From NCBI GenBank assembly GCA_937911235.1, contig CALDPN010000201.1:1-6980 (forward strand): 6,980 nt of DNA, in the 5' to 3' direction. Positions 1-5,206 of the stretch are shown piece by piece (position 1 is the stretch's first letter; each line of letters opens with the position of its first letter). The position numbers and the translations under genes were made by a program. The DNA comes from an uncultured Bacteroidales bacterium (GTDB taxonomy: Bacteria; Bacteroidota; Bacteroidia; Bacteroidales; Paludibacteraceae). A model generated the notes under the pieces. It saw only the letters and a list, made by a program, of their open reading frames with translations, was not told where the DNA came from and searched no databases.

Positions 1-2
1 TA

Positions 3-62
3 GAAGTATTAGCCTCAAAACCTATTACAGAATATTTCAAAACAGAGTATTATATTGACTAA
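3..62 (+). CDS. C-terminal tail of an upstream gene (partial)
   Basis: The frame starting at base 3 reads 19 codons without a stop (ending ...TEYFKTEYYID) and then TAA at 60-62. The other two forward frames stop within this stretch (at base 1 and at base 56). The tail ends 29 nt before the next start codon, so it is probably the end of a gene in the same operon as the zinc-knuckle protein. Too little is visible to name the product. It could also be non-coding leader that happens to be open. Confidence 0.4.
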   Translation, partial: EVLASKPITEYFKTEYYID

Positions 63-91
63 ATTGATAAATAATTATTAAATATAAAAAT

Positions 92-1993
92 ATGGGATTT
101 TTTGATACAATTACATCTTTTTTTACAAAAGAAAATACAAATGATGTAGAAAACAACAACTCTGATTTAGTTGAAGAGAAAGAATTAACAAAAGAAGAAA
201 TATATGAATTAGCTATCAAATATATTAAAGAGACTTACCCAGAACAATTTGAACATGTTGCTATCATAGACAATGGAGAATGCGATGATGTTACATATAC
301 TTTCTATAACTCTGATACAACAATTTCATCACAAAAAGGTTATATGTTAAGTATGCCATATACAAAAGATATTGAAGACCTTTATAATGAAATATTAAAA
401 TTTGAAGATAAAAGATATAATGTCAATGAATTAAAAAATAAAATCAAAGATTATGGAATAAAAATAAATATAGAAGAGTGTAAAGTGCCATTAATTGATT
501 TAGAAGTTGATAAAAATGGTAAAATATGCAAAGAACAAAGCGACTATATTGTAAAAAAATCTAGTTCTATTTCAACTTGTAAGGATTGTGGAGGTGATGG
601 TTACAAGAGATGCCCAGATGAAGAATGTAAAGGTAGACATCAATACAAATGTCCAGAATGTAGAGGAGAAGGAGAATTTGTATGCAGCAAATGTCATGGT
701 AAAGGAGAATTAACCTGTGATAGATGTGGAGGTAAAGGAGAGTATACCTGTAAGTCATGTAAAGGCGAAGGTTTCTTACAATGTCCAGACTGTAAAGGAA
801 AGCAAACAGTTATATGTAAAGAGTGTAAGGGTAATGGGAAGAAAAAATGTACGAAATGTAATGGTAATGGATATATTAATGGGAATATATGTACGGCCTG
901 TGCAGGTGAAGGGACAATAAGATGTAAAAAATGTCATGGTAAAGGTGTATTACAATGTGAAACATGTCATGGTAAAGGAGAAATAAGATGTTGCACTTGT
1001 GGAGGTGATGGTAAAGTAGTATGTACACAATGTGATGGTAATAAAAAAGTCACATGTCGTAACTGTGGCGGGAAAGGAAAAATTACGTGTGAACATTGTA
1101 ATGGTAATGGTGAAATAATTTGTTCTACATGTCTTGGTGATAAAGAACATTATGGAAAAGTTAAATGTAATAAATGTTTAACGACAGGTAAAATTGCACG
1201 TTTCAAATATATAAAAACTTCAATAAAAAAGAAAAGTATTAATGACATTCTTAAAACTGTTCCTTTAAAACACCCATTTATTTTAAAGGAAATATATAAA
1301 CCACAGGAATTAATTGAAGTATATAGTAATAGAAATGGGGAAAGATATTTAACAAAAGATGCTATATCAAAGGAAATTTTAGGTATAATTGATAGTATAT
1401 TAGACATAAGCAAAGATAATGAGAATCCTACAATTATAAAGCAAGAATTAACATATCAAAAGATAAGATGTGTATTCATTAAATGCAAACATATTTTAGC
1501 ACAAAAAGAATTTAATATATCTGTGTTAGATATATTAGGAAATAATACTCGTATTATATTCCCTAATTATGATGATATAAAAAAATATGAAACTGGATTT
1601 TTTCAAAAATTAGGCTTAATTCTATCAAAGATATTTAAAACAAAGAAATACTATAGAAGAATAGATGCTTTTAGTAGATATAAACTATTTATATTAATGG
1701 CAAAAGCAGATAAAAAAAATAATGAAGTTGAAAAAAGAAAACTATTAGACGAATTTACTTTAATAAATGAGCTAACACCAGATCAGAAAAATGCTCTTTG
1801 GGAAACTCTTAATATGCCTTCAGAAGAAATTACATTAAATGATATTGAATTTTCTTCACAAAAAGTTGCTGAGGATACTTTAGCTGAACTAACACAGTTT
1901 ATGAATATCGATAATAATGTGGATGAATTAGAATTGAAATTGTTAGAACAAATTAAAAATTATATTTCTTCTAAATATCAAAATCAAAAATAA
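92..1993 (+). CDS. DnaJ-type CxxC zinc-knuckle array protein with TerB-like C-terminal region
   Basis: The protein has 633 residues. Residues 1-160 are an acidic, lysine-rich N-terminal region without cysteine clusters. Residues 163-365 hold about 18 CxxC knuckles, most as CxxCxGxG or CxxCxGKG, starting at 163, 174 (stretched CxxxxC), 187, 198, 209, 220, 231, 242, 253, 267, 278, 289, 300, 311, 322, 333, 344 and 359. The spacing is mostly exactly 11 residues. DnaJ/Hsp40 has four such knuckles binding two zinc ions, so this array could bind up to nine (inference). There is no J-domain HPD motif. Residues about 525-575 (SRYKLFILMAKADKKNNEVE and onward) resemble the TerB helical fold, which typically carries a D-x-x-(h)-x-x-x-E pattern after an hhxxhAxAD strand of residues. 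No signal peptide is seen, so it is probably cytoplasmic. The start follows an A-rich leader and begins MGFF. Its role is unknown; scaffold or substrate binding by the knuckle array is a reasonable guess. Confidence 0.85.
   Translation: MGFFDTITSFFTKENTNDVENNNSDLVEEKELTKEEIYELAIKYIKETYPEQFEHVAIIDNGECDDVTYTFYNSDTTISSQKGYMLSMPYTKDIEDLYNEILKFEDKRYNVNELKNKIKDYGIKINIEECKVPLIDLEVDKNGKICKEQSDYIVKKSSSISTCKDCGGDGYKRCPDEECKGRHQYKCPECRGEGEFVCSKCHGKGELTCDRCGGKGEYTCKSCKGEGFLQCPDCKGKQTVICKECKGNGKKKCTKCNGNGYINGNICTACAGEGTIRCKKCHGKGVLQCETCHGKGEIRCCTCGGDGKVVCTQCDGNKKVTCRNCGGKGKITCEHCNGNGEIICSTCLGDKEHYGKVKCNKCLTTGKIARFKYIKTSIKKKSINDILKTVPLKHPFILKEIYKPQELIEVYSNRNGERYLTKDAISKEILGIIDSILDISKDNENPTIIKQELTYQKIRCVFIKCKHILAQKEFNISVLDILGNNTRIIFPNYDDIKKYETGFFQKLGLILSKIFKTKKYYRRIDAFSRYKLFILMAKADKKNNEVEKRKLLDEFTLINELTPDQKNALWETLNMPSEEITLNDIEFSSQKVAEDTLAELTQFMNIDNNVDELELKLLEQIKNYISSKYQNQK
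578..1186 (+). repeat. 33-bp-period coding repeat (CxxCxGxG knuckles)
   Basis: About 18 tandem degenerate units of 33 bp each encode TGT-N6-TGT followed by GGN-rich codons (for example TGTCATGGTAAAGGAG recurs near 693, 933 and 966). Three units carry small insertions (after residues 174, 256 and 347). The recurring near-identical units suggest expansion by unequal recombination. Confidence 0.85.
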
Positions 1994-2011
1994 TATTATT
2001 GATTTAAATAT

Positions 2012-2086
2012 ATGAATAAAGAGTATTTTGAAAATGTAAAAGCTGGGATACATTATTATAAAGAAATGGAAAATAAACTTATATAG
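2012..2086 (+). pseudogene. 24-aa ORF, possible remnant of a small gene N-terminus
   Basis: The ORF reads MNKEYFENVKAGIHYYKEME... and stops at TAG 2084-2086. It starts 19 nt after the zinc-knuckle gene, behind an A/T-rich leader typical of genuine starts here. The opening (YFENVKAG) recalls small phage-type proteins that begin with a YF-N-x-KxGD motif, but the following GD-V segment is missing. It may be the decayed 5' end of such a gene or simply chance. Confidence 0.25.
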
Positions 2087-2097
2087 CAAATAAAACA

Positions 2098-2253
2098 ATG
2101 GTAGGAAGAATCTTTGATATTAGCCATAGTAAAATAGAATCTCTTGAACACGCACCAGAGACTGTTAACATTAACTACGCTGCCTACGGATTGAACTTCA
2201 CAAAAGAAGAAATAAATGCTAAAACCAAAGTAACTTGTAATATATATTGTTAA
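2098..2253 (+). pseudogene. Tail remnant of an SLEGAP-type leucine-rich-repeat-like protein
   Basis: A 51-aa frame contains FDISHSKIESLEHAPETVNI and then GLNFTKEEINAKTKV. The first part matches the repeat of a family recalled as (F/Y)-x-C-S-x-N-x-L-T-S-L-E-G-A-P-x-x-V. The second part matches the usual C-terminal motif of that family (FTEEDxxxxxxV). Only one repeat plus the end is present, whereas these proteins normally carry many repeats. It ends 6 nt before the next gene. Either it is a truncated remnant, which I favour, or a tiny expressed protein using ATG 2098. Confidence 0.5.
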
Positions 2254-2259
2254 TTAGAT

Positions 2260-3000
2260 ATGATGACTGTAGAAGATAAAAATAAAGCAAACGAATTAAT
2301 TGAAAAAGCTTTAGCAAAACGTAAGGAATTATTAACACTTATAGATAGTAAAGGCGAACAATATTTCAAATCAGAAGCTCCGCCTGTTTTATGGTTTGGT
2401 AATTTAAATTCAGAGAAACCAAAAGTTGTTGTTATTAGTGCCAATCCTAATAATCCTCAAAGAATCATAAAGGAAGTAAGTATCGAAGAATTCAATGGTT
2501 ATTTTAAAAAAGATAAAGTAGCTGATTGGTTTGGTAAGAAAGAAAGTGATATAAAAAACGGGCGTATAGAAGATTTTTTAAAAGGGTTAGGTGCTAGTTT
2601 TTACGACAGAGGTGGTGATTATGACCAAGCAATTCATATAGATTTACTTCCTTTCGCAACAACTGATTCATTTAGGGATATTGCAAGTGAACTTATGAAG
2701 ATTAATGGTTTGCGAGAATATATTAATGAGCATATAAGAGAATTAATAGAACTAATAAAACCTAAACTGGTTATTGTCAATGGAGTTACAAATAAAGACT
2801 ATTTTCTGGAATGTATAGAAACAAAGCAAATAATGGAGAAAGAAATTGATAAACCTGTTAAAGTAACAATATGGCAATATGAAGATATTAATGGAGCAAA
2901 AGTTATTGCTATAAGTAGAAATATGGGGTCTTATTGCTTCGTCAACAAAGAGTCATTGTATTCAATCGGAGAACAAGAGAGAAAAAGATTGAAGTTATAA
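2260..3000 (+). CDS. Uracil-DNA-glycosylase-like fold protein, function unproven
   Basis: The 246-aa soluble protein has the strand and loop order I associate with the uracil-DNA glycosylase superfamily. These are KPKVVVISANPNNPQ at 54-68 (position of the GxxPG/NP motif), IHIDLLPFATT at 125-135 (central N/D-containing motif), KPKLVIVNGVTNKDYF at 167-182 (the family's 'xxLG..A' strand), and VIAISRNMGS at 215-224 (position of the C-terminal HPS loop). In the last loop the catalytic-loop histidine is not present; SRNMGS is there instead. It may therefore bind DNA or a nucleotide without classic glycosylase chemistry. Two adjacent ATGs (2260 and 2263) can start it; no Shine-Dalgarno distinguishes them. 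It ends 18 nt before a strong terminator. Alternative: an unrelated alpha/beta protein with similar strands. Confidence 0.55.
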   Translation: MMTVEDKNKANELIEKALAKRKELLTLIDSKGEQYFKSEAPPVLWFGNLNSEKPKVVVISANPNNPQRIIKEVSIEEFNGYFKKDKVADWFGKKESDIKNGRIEDFLKGLGASFYDRGGDYDQAIHIDLLPFATTDSFRDIASELMKINGLREYINEHIRELIELIKPKLVIVNGVTNKDYFLECIETKQIMEKEIDKPVKVTIWQYEDINGAKVIAISRNMGSYCFVNKESLYSIGEQERKRLKL

Positions 3001-3018
3001 TTTATCTTAACCCCTCAC

Positions 3019-3058
3019 ATCGGCTGCACCTTAACACAAGGTTGCAGTCGATTTTTTT
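3019..3058 (+). terminator. Rho-independent terminator after the glycosylase-like gene
   Basis: The arms ATCGGCTGCACC (3019-3030) and GGTTGCAGTCGAT (3040-3052) pair with one G.T wobble and one bulge around a 9-nt loop, followed by seven T (3052-3058). It lies 18 nt after the stop at 3000 and matches the hairpin at 4134 almost base for base in the stem. Confidence 0.88.
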
Positions 3059-3119
3059 ATGTTAGTGCTTGCAGGAAAATGTGATGAAATAGATTAAAAA
3101 TATATTTTTAATTGTCATA

Positions 3120-3150
3120 TTTGCATAATGATTGAAATTTCTTAAATTTG
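3120..3150 (+). promoter_or_regulatory. Bacteroidota-type promoter for the DUF3791/DUF3990 operon
   Basis: TTTG (3120-3123), 19 nt, then TAAATTTG (3143-3150) fits the -33 TTTG and -7 TAnnTTTG consensus. The ATG at 3172 lies about 21 nt beyond the -7 box, so the leader would be only about 15 nt long. Confidence 0.75.
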
Positions 3151-3171
3151 CAGAAGTATAAATAAAATTGT

Positions 3172-3414
3172 ATGATAGATACACAATCTGAATTATATAA
3201 AAAACTACATTTTGCAGTTATGGCAATTGAAGCGACTGCGAAAAATCAGCAAGTATCTGGAGATGAAATGTATCGCAGACTTAAAGCTCAAGATTTGATT
3301 CGTCAGCGTTTATTTCGTCATTATGAGGTTTTACATACTCAAAGTTTAAATTGGGTAGTTGAAGACACTTTAGAGACATTACACAATTGGGAAAACGAGG
3401 AGGCTTTATTATGA
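3172..3414 (+). CDS. DUF3791-family small protein, first gene of the ADP-ribosyltransferase-like cassette
   Basis: This 80-aa helical protein has the pattern of DUF3791, small Bacteroidota/Firmicutes proteins encoded beside DUF3990. It shows an initial helix (LHFAVMAIEATAKNQQ), a short 'VSGDEMYRRLKAQDLI' segment, then RHYEVLHTQSLNWVVEDTLE. The stop TGA at 3412-3414 overlaps the next gene's ATG (ATGA at 3411-3414), so the two are translationally coupled. Its position before a putative toxin is the usual place for an antitoxin or partner protein; that role is inference. It begins 21 nt after a consensus promoter. Confidence 0.75.
   Translation: MIDTQSELYKKLHFAVMAIEATAKNQQVSGDEMYRRLKAQDLIRQRLFRHYEVLHTQSLNWVVEDTLETLHNWENEEALL
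3401..3407 (+). promoter_or_regulatory. Strong Shine-Dalgarno deciding the DUF3990 start
   Basis: GAGGAGG lies just upstream of the ATG at 3411, inside the end of the DUF3791 gene. Such a strong ribosome-binding site is unusual among the A-rich leaders of this window. It supports starting DUF3990 at 3411 rather than at the in-frame ATG 3387. Confidence 0.65.
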
Positions 3415-3905
3415 TGACTTTGTTTCATGGTTCTTATATTGAGATAAAAACTCCATTGGCGAATGCAGGTCGTAAAAATTTGGATTTTGGCCAAGGTTTT
3501 TATTTAACAAAAGTGGAAAAGCAAGCACATGATTGGGCTGAAGCTATTGCAGGGAAAAGAGGACGCAAAGTATCTCCTGTAATGAGTGTATATAATTTTG
3601 ATAAAACACGTGCTCTAAATGACAATATAAAATTTAAAATTTTTGAGTCATATAATTTGGAATGGCTTGAATTTGTTGTTAATTGCAGAAATGGTAGAGA
3701 TGTTTATAGTCAGTATGATGTTATAGAAGGTGGAGTAGCTGATGATAAAGTTATCGATACCGTAGAGGATTATGAAAAAGGAATCATTACTGCAGAACAA
3801 GCAATAGGGCAATTGCTAAAGAAAGATGTGAATCATCAAATTTGTATATTAAATCAGAATGTTATAGACAAATATATAACATTTATTAAAAGTATTTCTT
3901 GGTAA
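3411..3905 (+). CDS. DUF3990 family, ADP-ribosyltransferase-like protein (putative toxin)
   Basis: The 164-aa protein matches DUF3990, a family related to the ADP-ribosyltransferase/PARP fold. It opens with LFHGSY (H6), corresponding to the ART 'HG[TS]' NAD-binding motif. DFGQGFYLT follows (Y31), corresponding to 'GxGxY'. Further hallmarks are KQAHDWAE (37-44), SVYNF (59-63), WLEFVVNCR (85-93) and DVIEGGVADD (103-112), the family's D-x-x-x-G-x-VADD signature, where the third catalytic residue would be expected. The downstream ATGs 3411 and 3414 are preferred over 3387 because of the Shine-Dalgarno sequence and the ATGA overlap. It is flanked on both sides by DUF3791 genes. Predicted chemistry is transfer of ADP-ribose from NAD to an unknown target; this is family inference. 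Confidence 0.78.
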   Translation: MMTLFHGSYIEIKTPLANAGRKNLDFGQGFYLTKVEKQAHDWAEAIAGKRGRKVSPVMSVYNFDKTRALNDNIKFKIFESYNLEWLEFVVNCRNGRDVYSQYDVIEGGVADDKVIDTVEDYEKGIITAEQAIGQLLKKDVNHQICILNQNVIDKYITFIKSISW

Positions 3906-3908
3906 ATT

Positions 3909-4109
3909 ATGAGAGATTCGGTTTTGTGGCGTAAAGAAAGTCACATCATAATAATGTTGGCAGAGTCTTTAAATATAGATGTGGAAGAAGCACTAGATTT
4001 ATTCTATTCCACAGAGATTTATAAGCAACTCAAAGATTCTTCATCTGGTTTAAATTTAATGAGCGATTCGTATATTTTAGAAAATATACTTGAAGAAATA
4101 AAAAAATAG
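3909..4109 (+). CDS. Second DUF3791-family small protein
   Basis: The 66-aa acidic, helical protein (SVLWRKESHIIIMLAESLNI, then ALDLFYSTEIYKQL and LMSDSYILENILEEIK) matches the DUF3791 layout. That layout is an N-terminal helix, a short linker with a 'YxxL' turn, then 'LMSDxYILE'. It shows little obvious similarity to the 80-aa protein at 3172, so the two DUF3791 genes are different lineages rather than a recent duplication. It starts 3 nt after the DUF3990 stop, in the same operon, and is followed 24 nt later by a terminator. Likely a partner or neutralising protein (inference). Confidence 0.75.
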   Translation: MRDSVLWRKESHIIIMLAESLNIDVEEALDLFYSTEIYKQLKDSSSGLNLMSDSYILENILEEIKK

Positions 4110-4133
4110 ATTTTTTTAAACTCCAGTTCTCAC

Positions 4134-4174
4134 ATCGGCTGCGCCTATATACTAGGTTGCAGCCGATTTTTTTT
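4134..4174 (+). terminator. Rho-independent terminator closing the DUF3791/DUF3990 operon
   Basis: ATCGGCTGC (4134-4142) pairs perfectly over 9 bp with GCAGCCGAT (4159-4167), extended by GCC/GGT, and is followed by eight T (4167-4174). The sequence CTCACATCGGCTGC is identical at 3014-3027 and 4129-4142. Confidence 0.88.
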
Positions 4175-4206
4175 GTGGAATTTGGACTAAAGCAATGTTG
4201 TAAAAC

Positions 4207-4228
4207 AAGGACTAACAAGGACTTTGAC
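4207..4228 (+). repeat. 22-nt direct repeat, copy 1 (tandem AAGGACT element)
   Basis: The block AAGGACTAAC-AAGGACTTTGAC contains two AAGGACT half-sites at a 10-bp step and runs into the -33 box. It is repeated exactly at 4943-4964. A further GGACTAA occurs at 4185-4191. A helical-turn spacing of repeats beside a -33 box suggests an activator or repressor site (inference). Confidence 0.75.
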
Positions 4229-4254
4229 ACGTATTTTTGCAAATGTTATCTTTG
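4223..4254 (+). promoter_or_regulatory. Bacteroidota-type promoter for the lipoprotein gene
   Basis: TTTG (4223-4226), 20 nt, then TATCTTTG (4247-4254) fits the consensus. The expected transcript start is near 4261, about 32 nt before the ATG at 4293. Tandem AAGGACT copies sit directly against the -33 box. Confidence 0.78.
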
Positions 4255-4292
4255 TGAAAGATAGTTAATTTAACACAGATAACCGCAAAATA

Positions 4293-4937
4293 ATGAGAAC
4301 AACCACTTCTACCTTTAACGCATGGATACACCTGTATGCGTTTGCTCTTGCCACCATTATGTTATCAGCATGTAACGTGGAATCTTTGAACGAAAAGTTT
4401 GAAGAAGCATTAAAGACAGGCAACTTAACAGAAGCAGAATTACCCCTAAAAAAAATGAACGATGATAAAGATTCTCGTCATTATGGTGGGCTATTGATTC
4501 AAGAATATATATCCATTGATAATTTGGACAGAGCTATTTATGTATTTGAAAACATTACAGGACACTGTTCTATGTCTGACGCACAATATACTTCACTATA
4601 TAGCAATGCCGAATTCACCCAAAAATACGCAAAAAAAATATACGATGCCCTACTTAAAAATGGCAGATATGACGAAGCATGGGAGTATCATACACGCTCC
4701 TATAAGAATGCTGACTATCCTGGCAATGCCCCCGATTACTTTTCCTATATGAACGACGTCATTATTGTGATGTGCCAAAAAGGAAAACATGCAGAGGCGC
4801 AGCAATTTATCAAACAAAAAAGCATATGGTTTCTAAAAAATGTCAACAATCACAAATACGGAAATACTTACCCCAATTATTATAGATACGAAAATATGTG
4901 CGAGGAATTAAACCATGTATTCAACACTGTTCAATAA
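4293..4937 (+). CDS. Small helical lipoprotein, unknown function
   Basis: This 214-aa protein begins with a basic N-terminus (MRTTT), a hydrophobic stretch (about 11-24) and the lipobox LSAC, with the lipidated cysteine at residue 27. The mature part (CNVESLNEKFEEAL...) is helix-rich. It contains stretches resembling TPR-like paired helices: EALKTGNLTEAELPLKKM, LDRAIYVFENIT, ALLKNGRYDEAWEYHT and CQKGKHAEAQQFIKQ. After lipidation it would sit in the inner or outer membrane facing the periplasm, or be surface-exposed. The few acidic residues right after the cysteine are not a clear surface-export signal. It has its own promoter, which shares a 22-nt element with the operon downstream, implying co-regulation. 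I do not recognise a specific family. Confidence 0.82.
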   Translation: MRTTTSTFNAWIHLYAFALATIMLSACNVESLNEKFEEALKTGNLTEAELPLKKMNDDKDSRHYGGLLIQEYISIDNLDRAIYVFENITGHCSMSDAQYTSLYSNAEFTQKYAKKIYDALLKNGRYDEAWEYHTRSYKNADYPGNAPDYFSYMNDVIIVMCQKGKHAEAQQFIKQKSIWFLKNVNNHKYGNTYPNYYRYENMCEELNHVFNTVQ

Positions 4938-4942
4938 AAAAT

Positions 4943-4964
4943 AAGGACTAACAAGGACTTTGAC
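4943..4964 (+). repeat. 22-nt direct repeat, copy 2 (tandem AAGGACT element)
   Basis: This is a perfect copy of the 22 bases at 4207-4228, again placed so that its TTTG is the -33 box. Beyond it the two promoters differ (ACACGT versus ACTCAT), so selection or recent copying has kept the element rather than the whole region. Confidence 0.75.
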
Positions 4965-4990
4965 TCATATTTCTGAAAACGTTAATTTTG
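4959..4990 (+). promoter_or_regulatory. Bacteroidota-type promoter for the OmpA/small-protein operon
   Basis: TTTG (4959-4962), 20 nt, then TAATTTTG (4983-4990) fits the consensus. The expected transcript start is near 4997, about 19 nt before the ATG at 5016. It starts 21 nt after the lipoprotein stop with no terminator between, so some read-through from 4293 is also possible. Confidence 0.75.
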
Positions 4991-5015
4991 TCAAAACAAT
5001 TTAACAACAGAAAAA

Positions 5016-5180
5016 ATGGCAAAAATTCCAGGATTAAGTTTCTCGCTAAAGCGAGCAGTAGGTATTTCGGGCTTAAAAAATAAAGTGGCTAGAAAGATTG
5101 GAATTCCAACTACTAAACAAGGACTAGAACGTAAAATTGGTGGTGCAATTTTAAATACATTGTTTGGCAAGAAAAAGTAA
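5016..5180 (+). CDS. 54-aa highly basic small protein
   Basis: The frame encodes MAKIPGLSFSLKRAVGISGL and continues ...RKIGIPTTKQGLERKIGG..., ending in GKKK. It has 10 Lys and 3 Arg against one acidic residue, a net charge near +12. It has no signal peptide or long hydrophobic segment. It is the first gene after a consensus promoter, behind an A-rich leader, and lies 26 nt before the OmpA-type gene. Together these support a real gene even though it is short. The GIPTTKQGLERKIG stretch seems familiar from other small bacterial proteins, but I cannot name a family. A nucleic-acid- or membrane-binding role is possible on charge alone. Confidence 0.72.
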   Translation: MAKIPGLSFSLKRAVGISGLKNKVARKIGIPTTKQGLERKIGGAILNTLFGKKK

Positions 5181-5206
5181 TTAATTAACTATTAAATACA
5201 AAAATT

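Noticed and set aside
717..920. Forward frame opposite in phase to the zinc-knuckle array
   Set aside because: A +1 shadow of the 33-bp repeat; no leader of its own.
37..1413. Reverse-strand frames (37-219, 567-758, 950-1150, 1150-1413)
   Set aside because: They lie opposite the zinc-knuckle gene; their low-complexity T/I/F/L-rich translations mirror its composition.
3387..3410. Earlier in-frame ATG for DUF3990 adding MGKRGGFI
   Set aside because: The Shine-Dalgarno GAGGAGG and the ATGA overlap point to 3411, and the family's HGS motif normally lies a few residues from the N-terminus.
4030..4242. Reverse 70-aa frame over the terminator and promoter
   Set aside because: Spans a well-supported terminator and promoter on the opposite strand; no leader.
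4516..4752. 78-aa forward frame within the lipoprotein gene
   Set aside because: Overlaps a gene with a clear lipobox and has no recognisable features.
5042..5055. CTCGCT-AA-AGCGAG inverted repeat
   Set aside because: Lies within the 54-aa coding frame, has only a 2-nt loop and no T-tract; no evidence of regulatory function.
5119..5125. A third AAGGACT inside the 54-aa gene
   Set aside because: Single copy encoding part of KQGLE, without a tandem partner or promoter nearby; probably chance.
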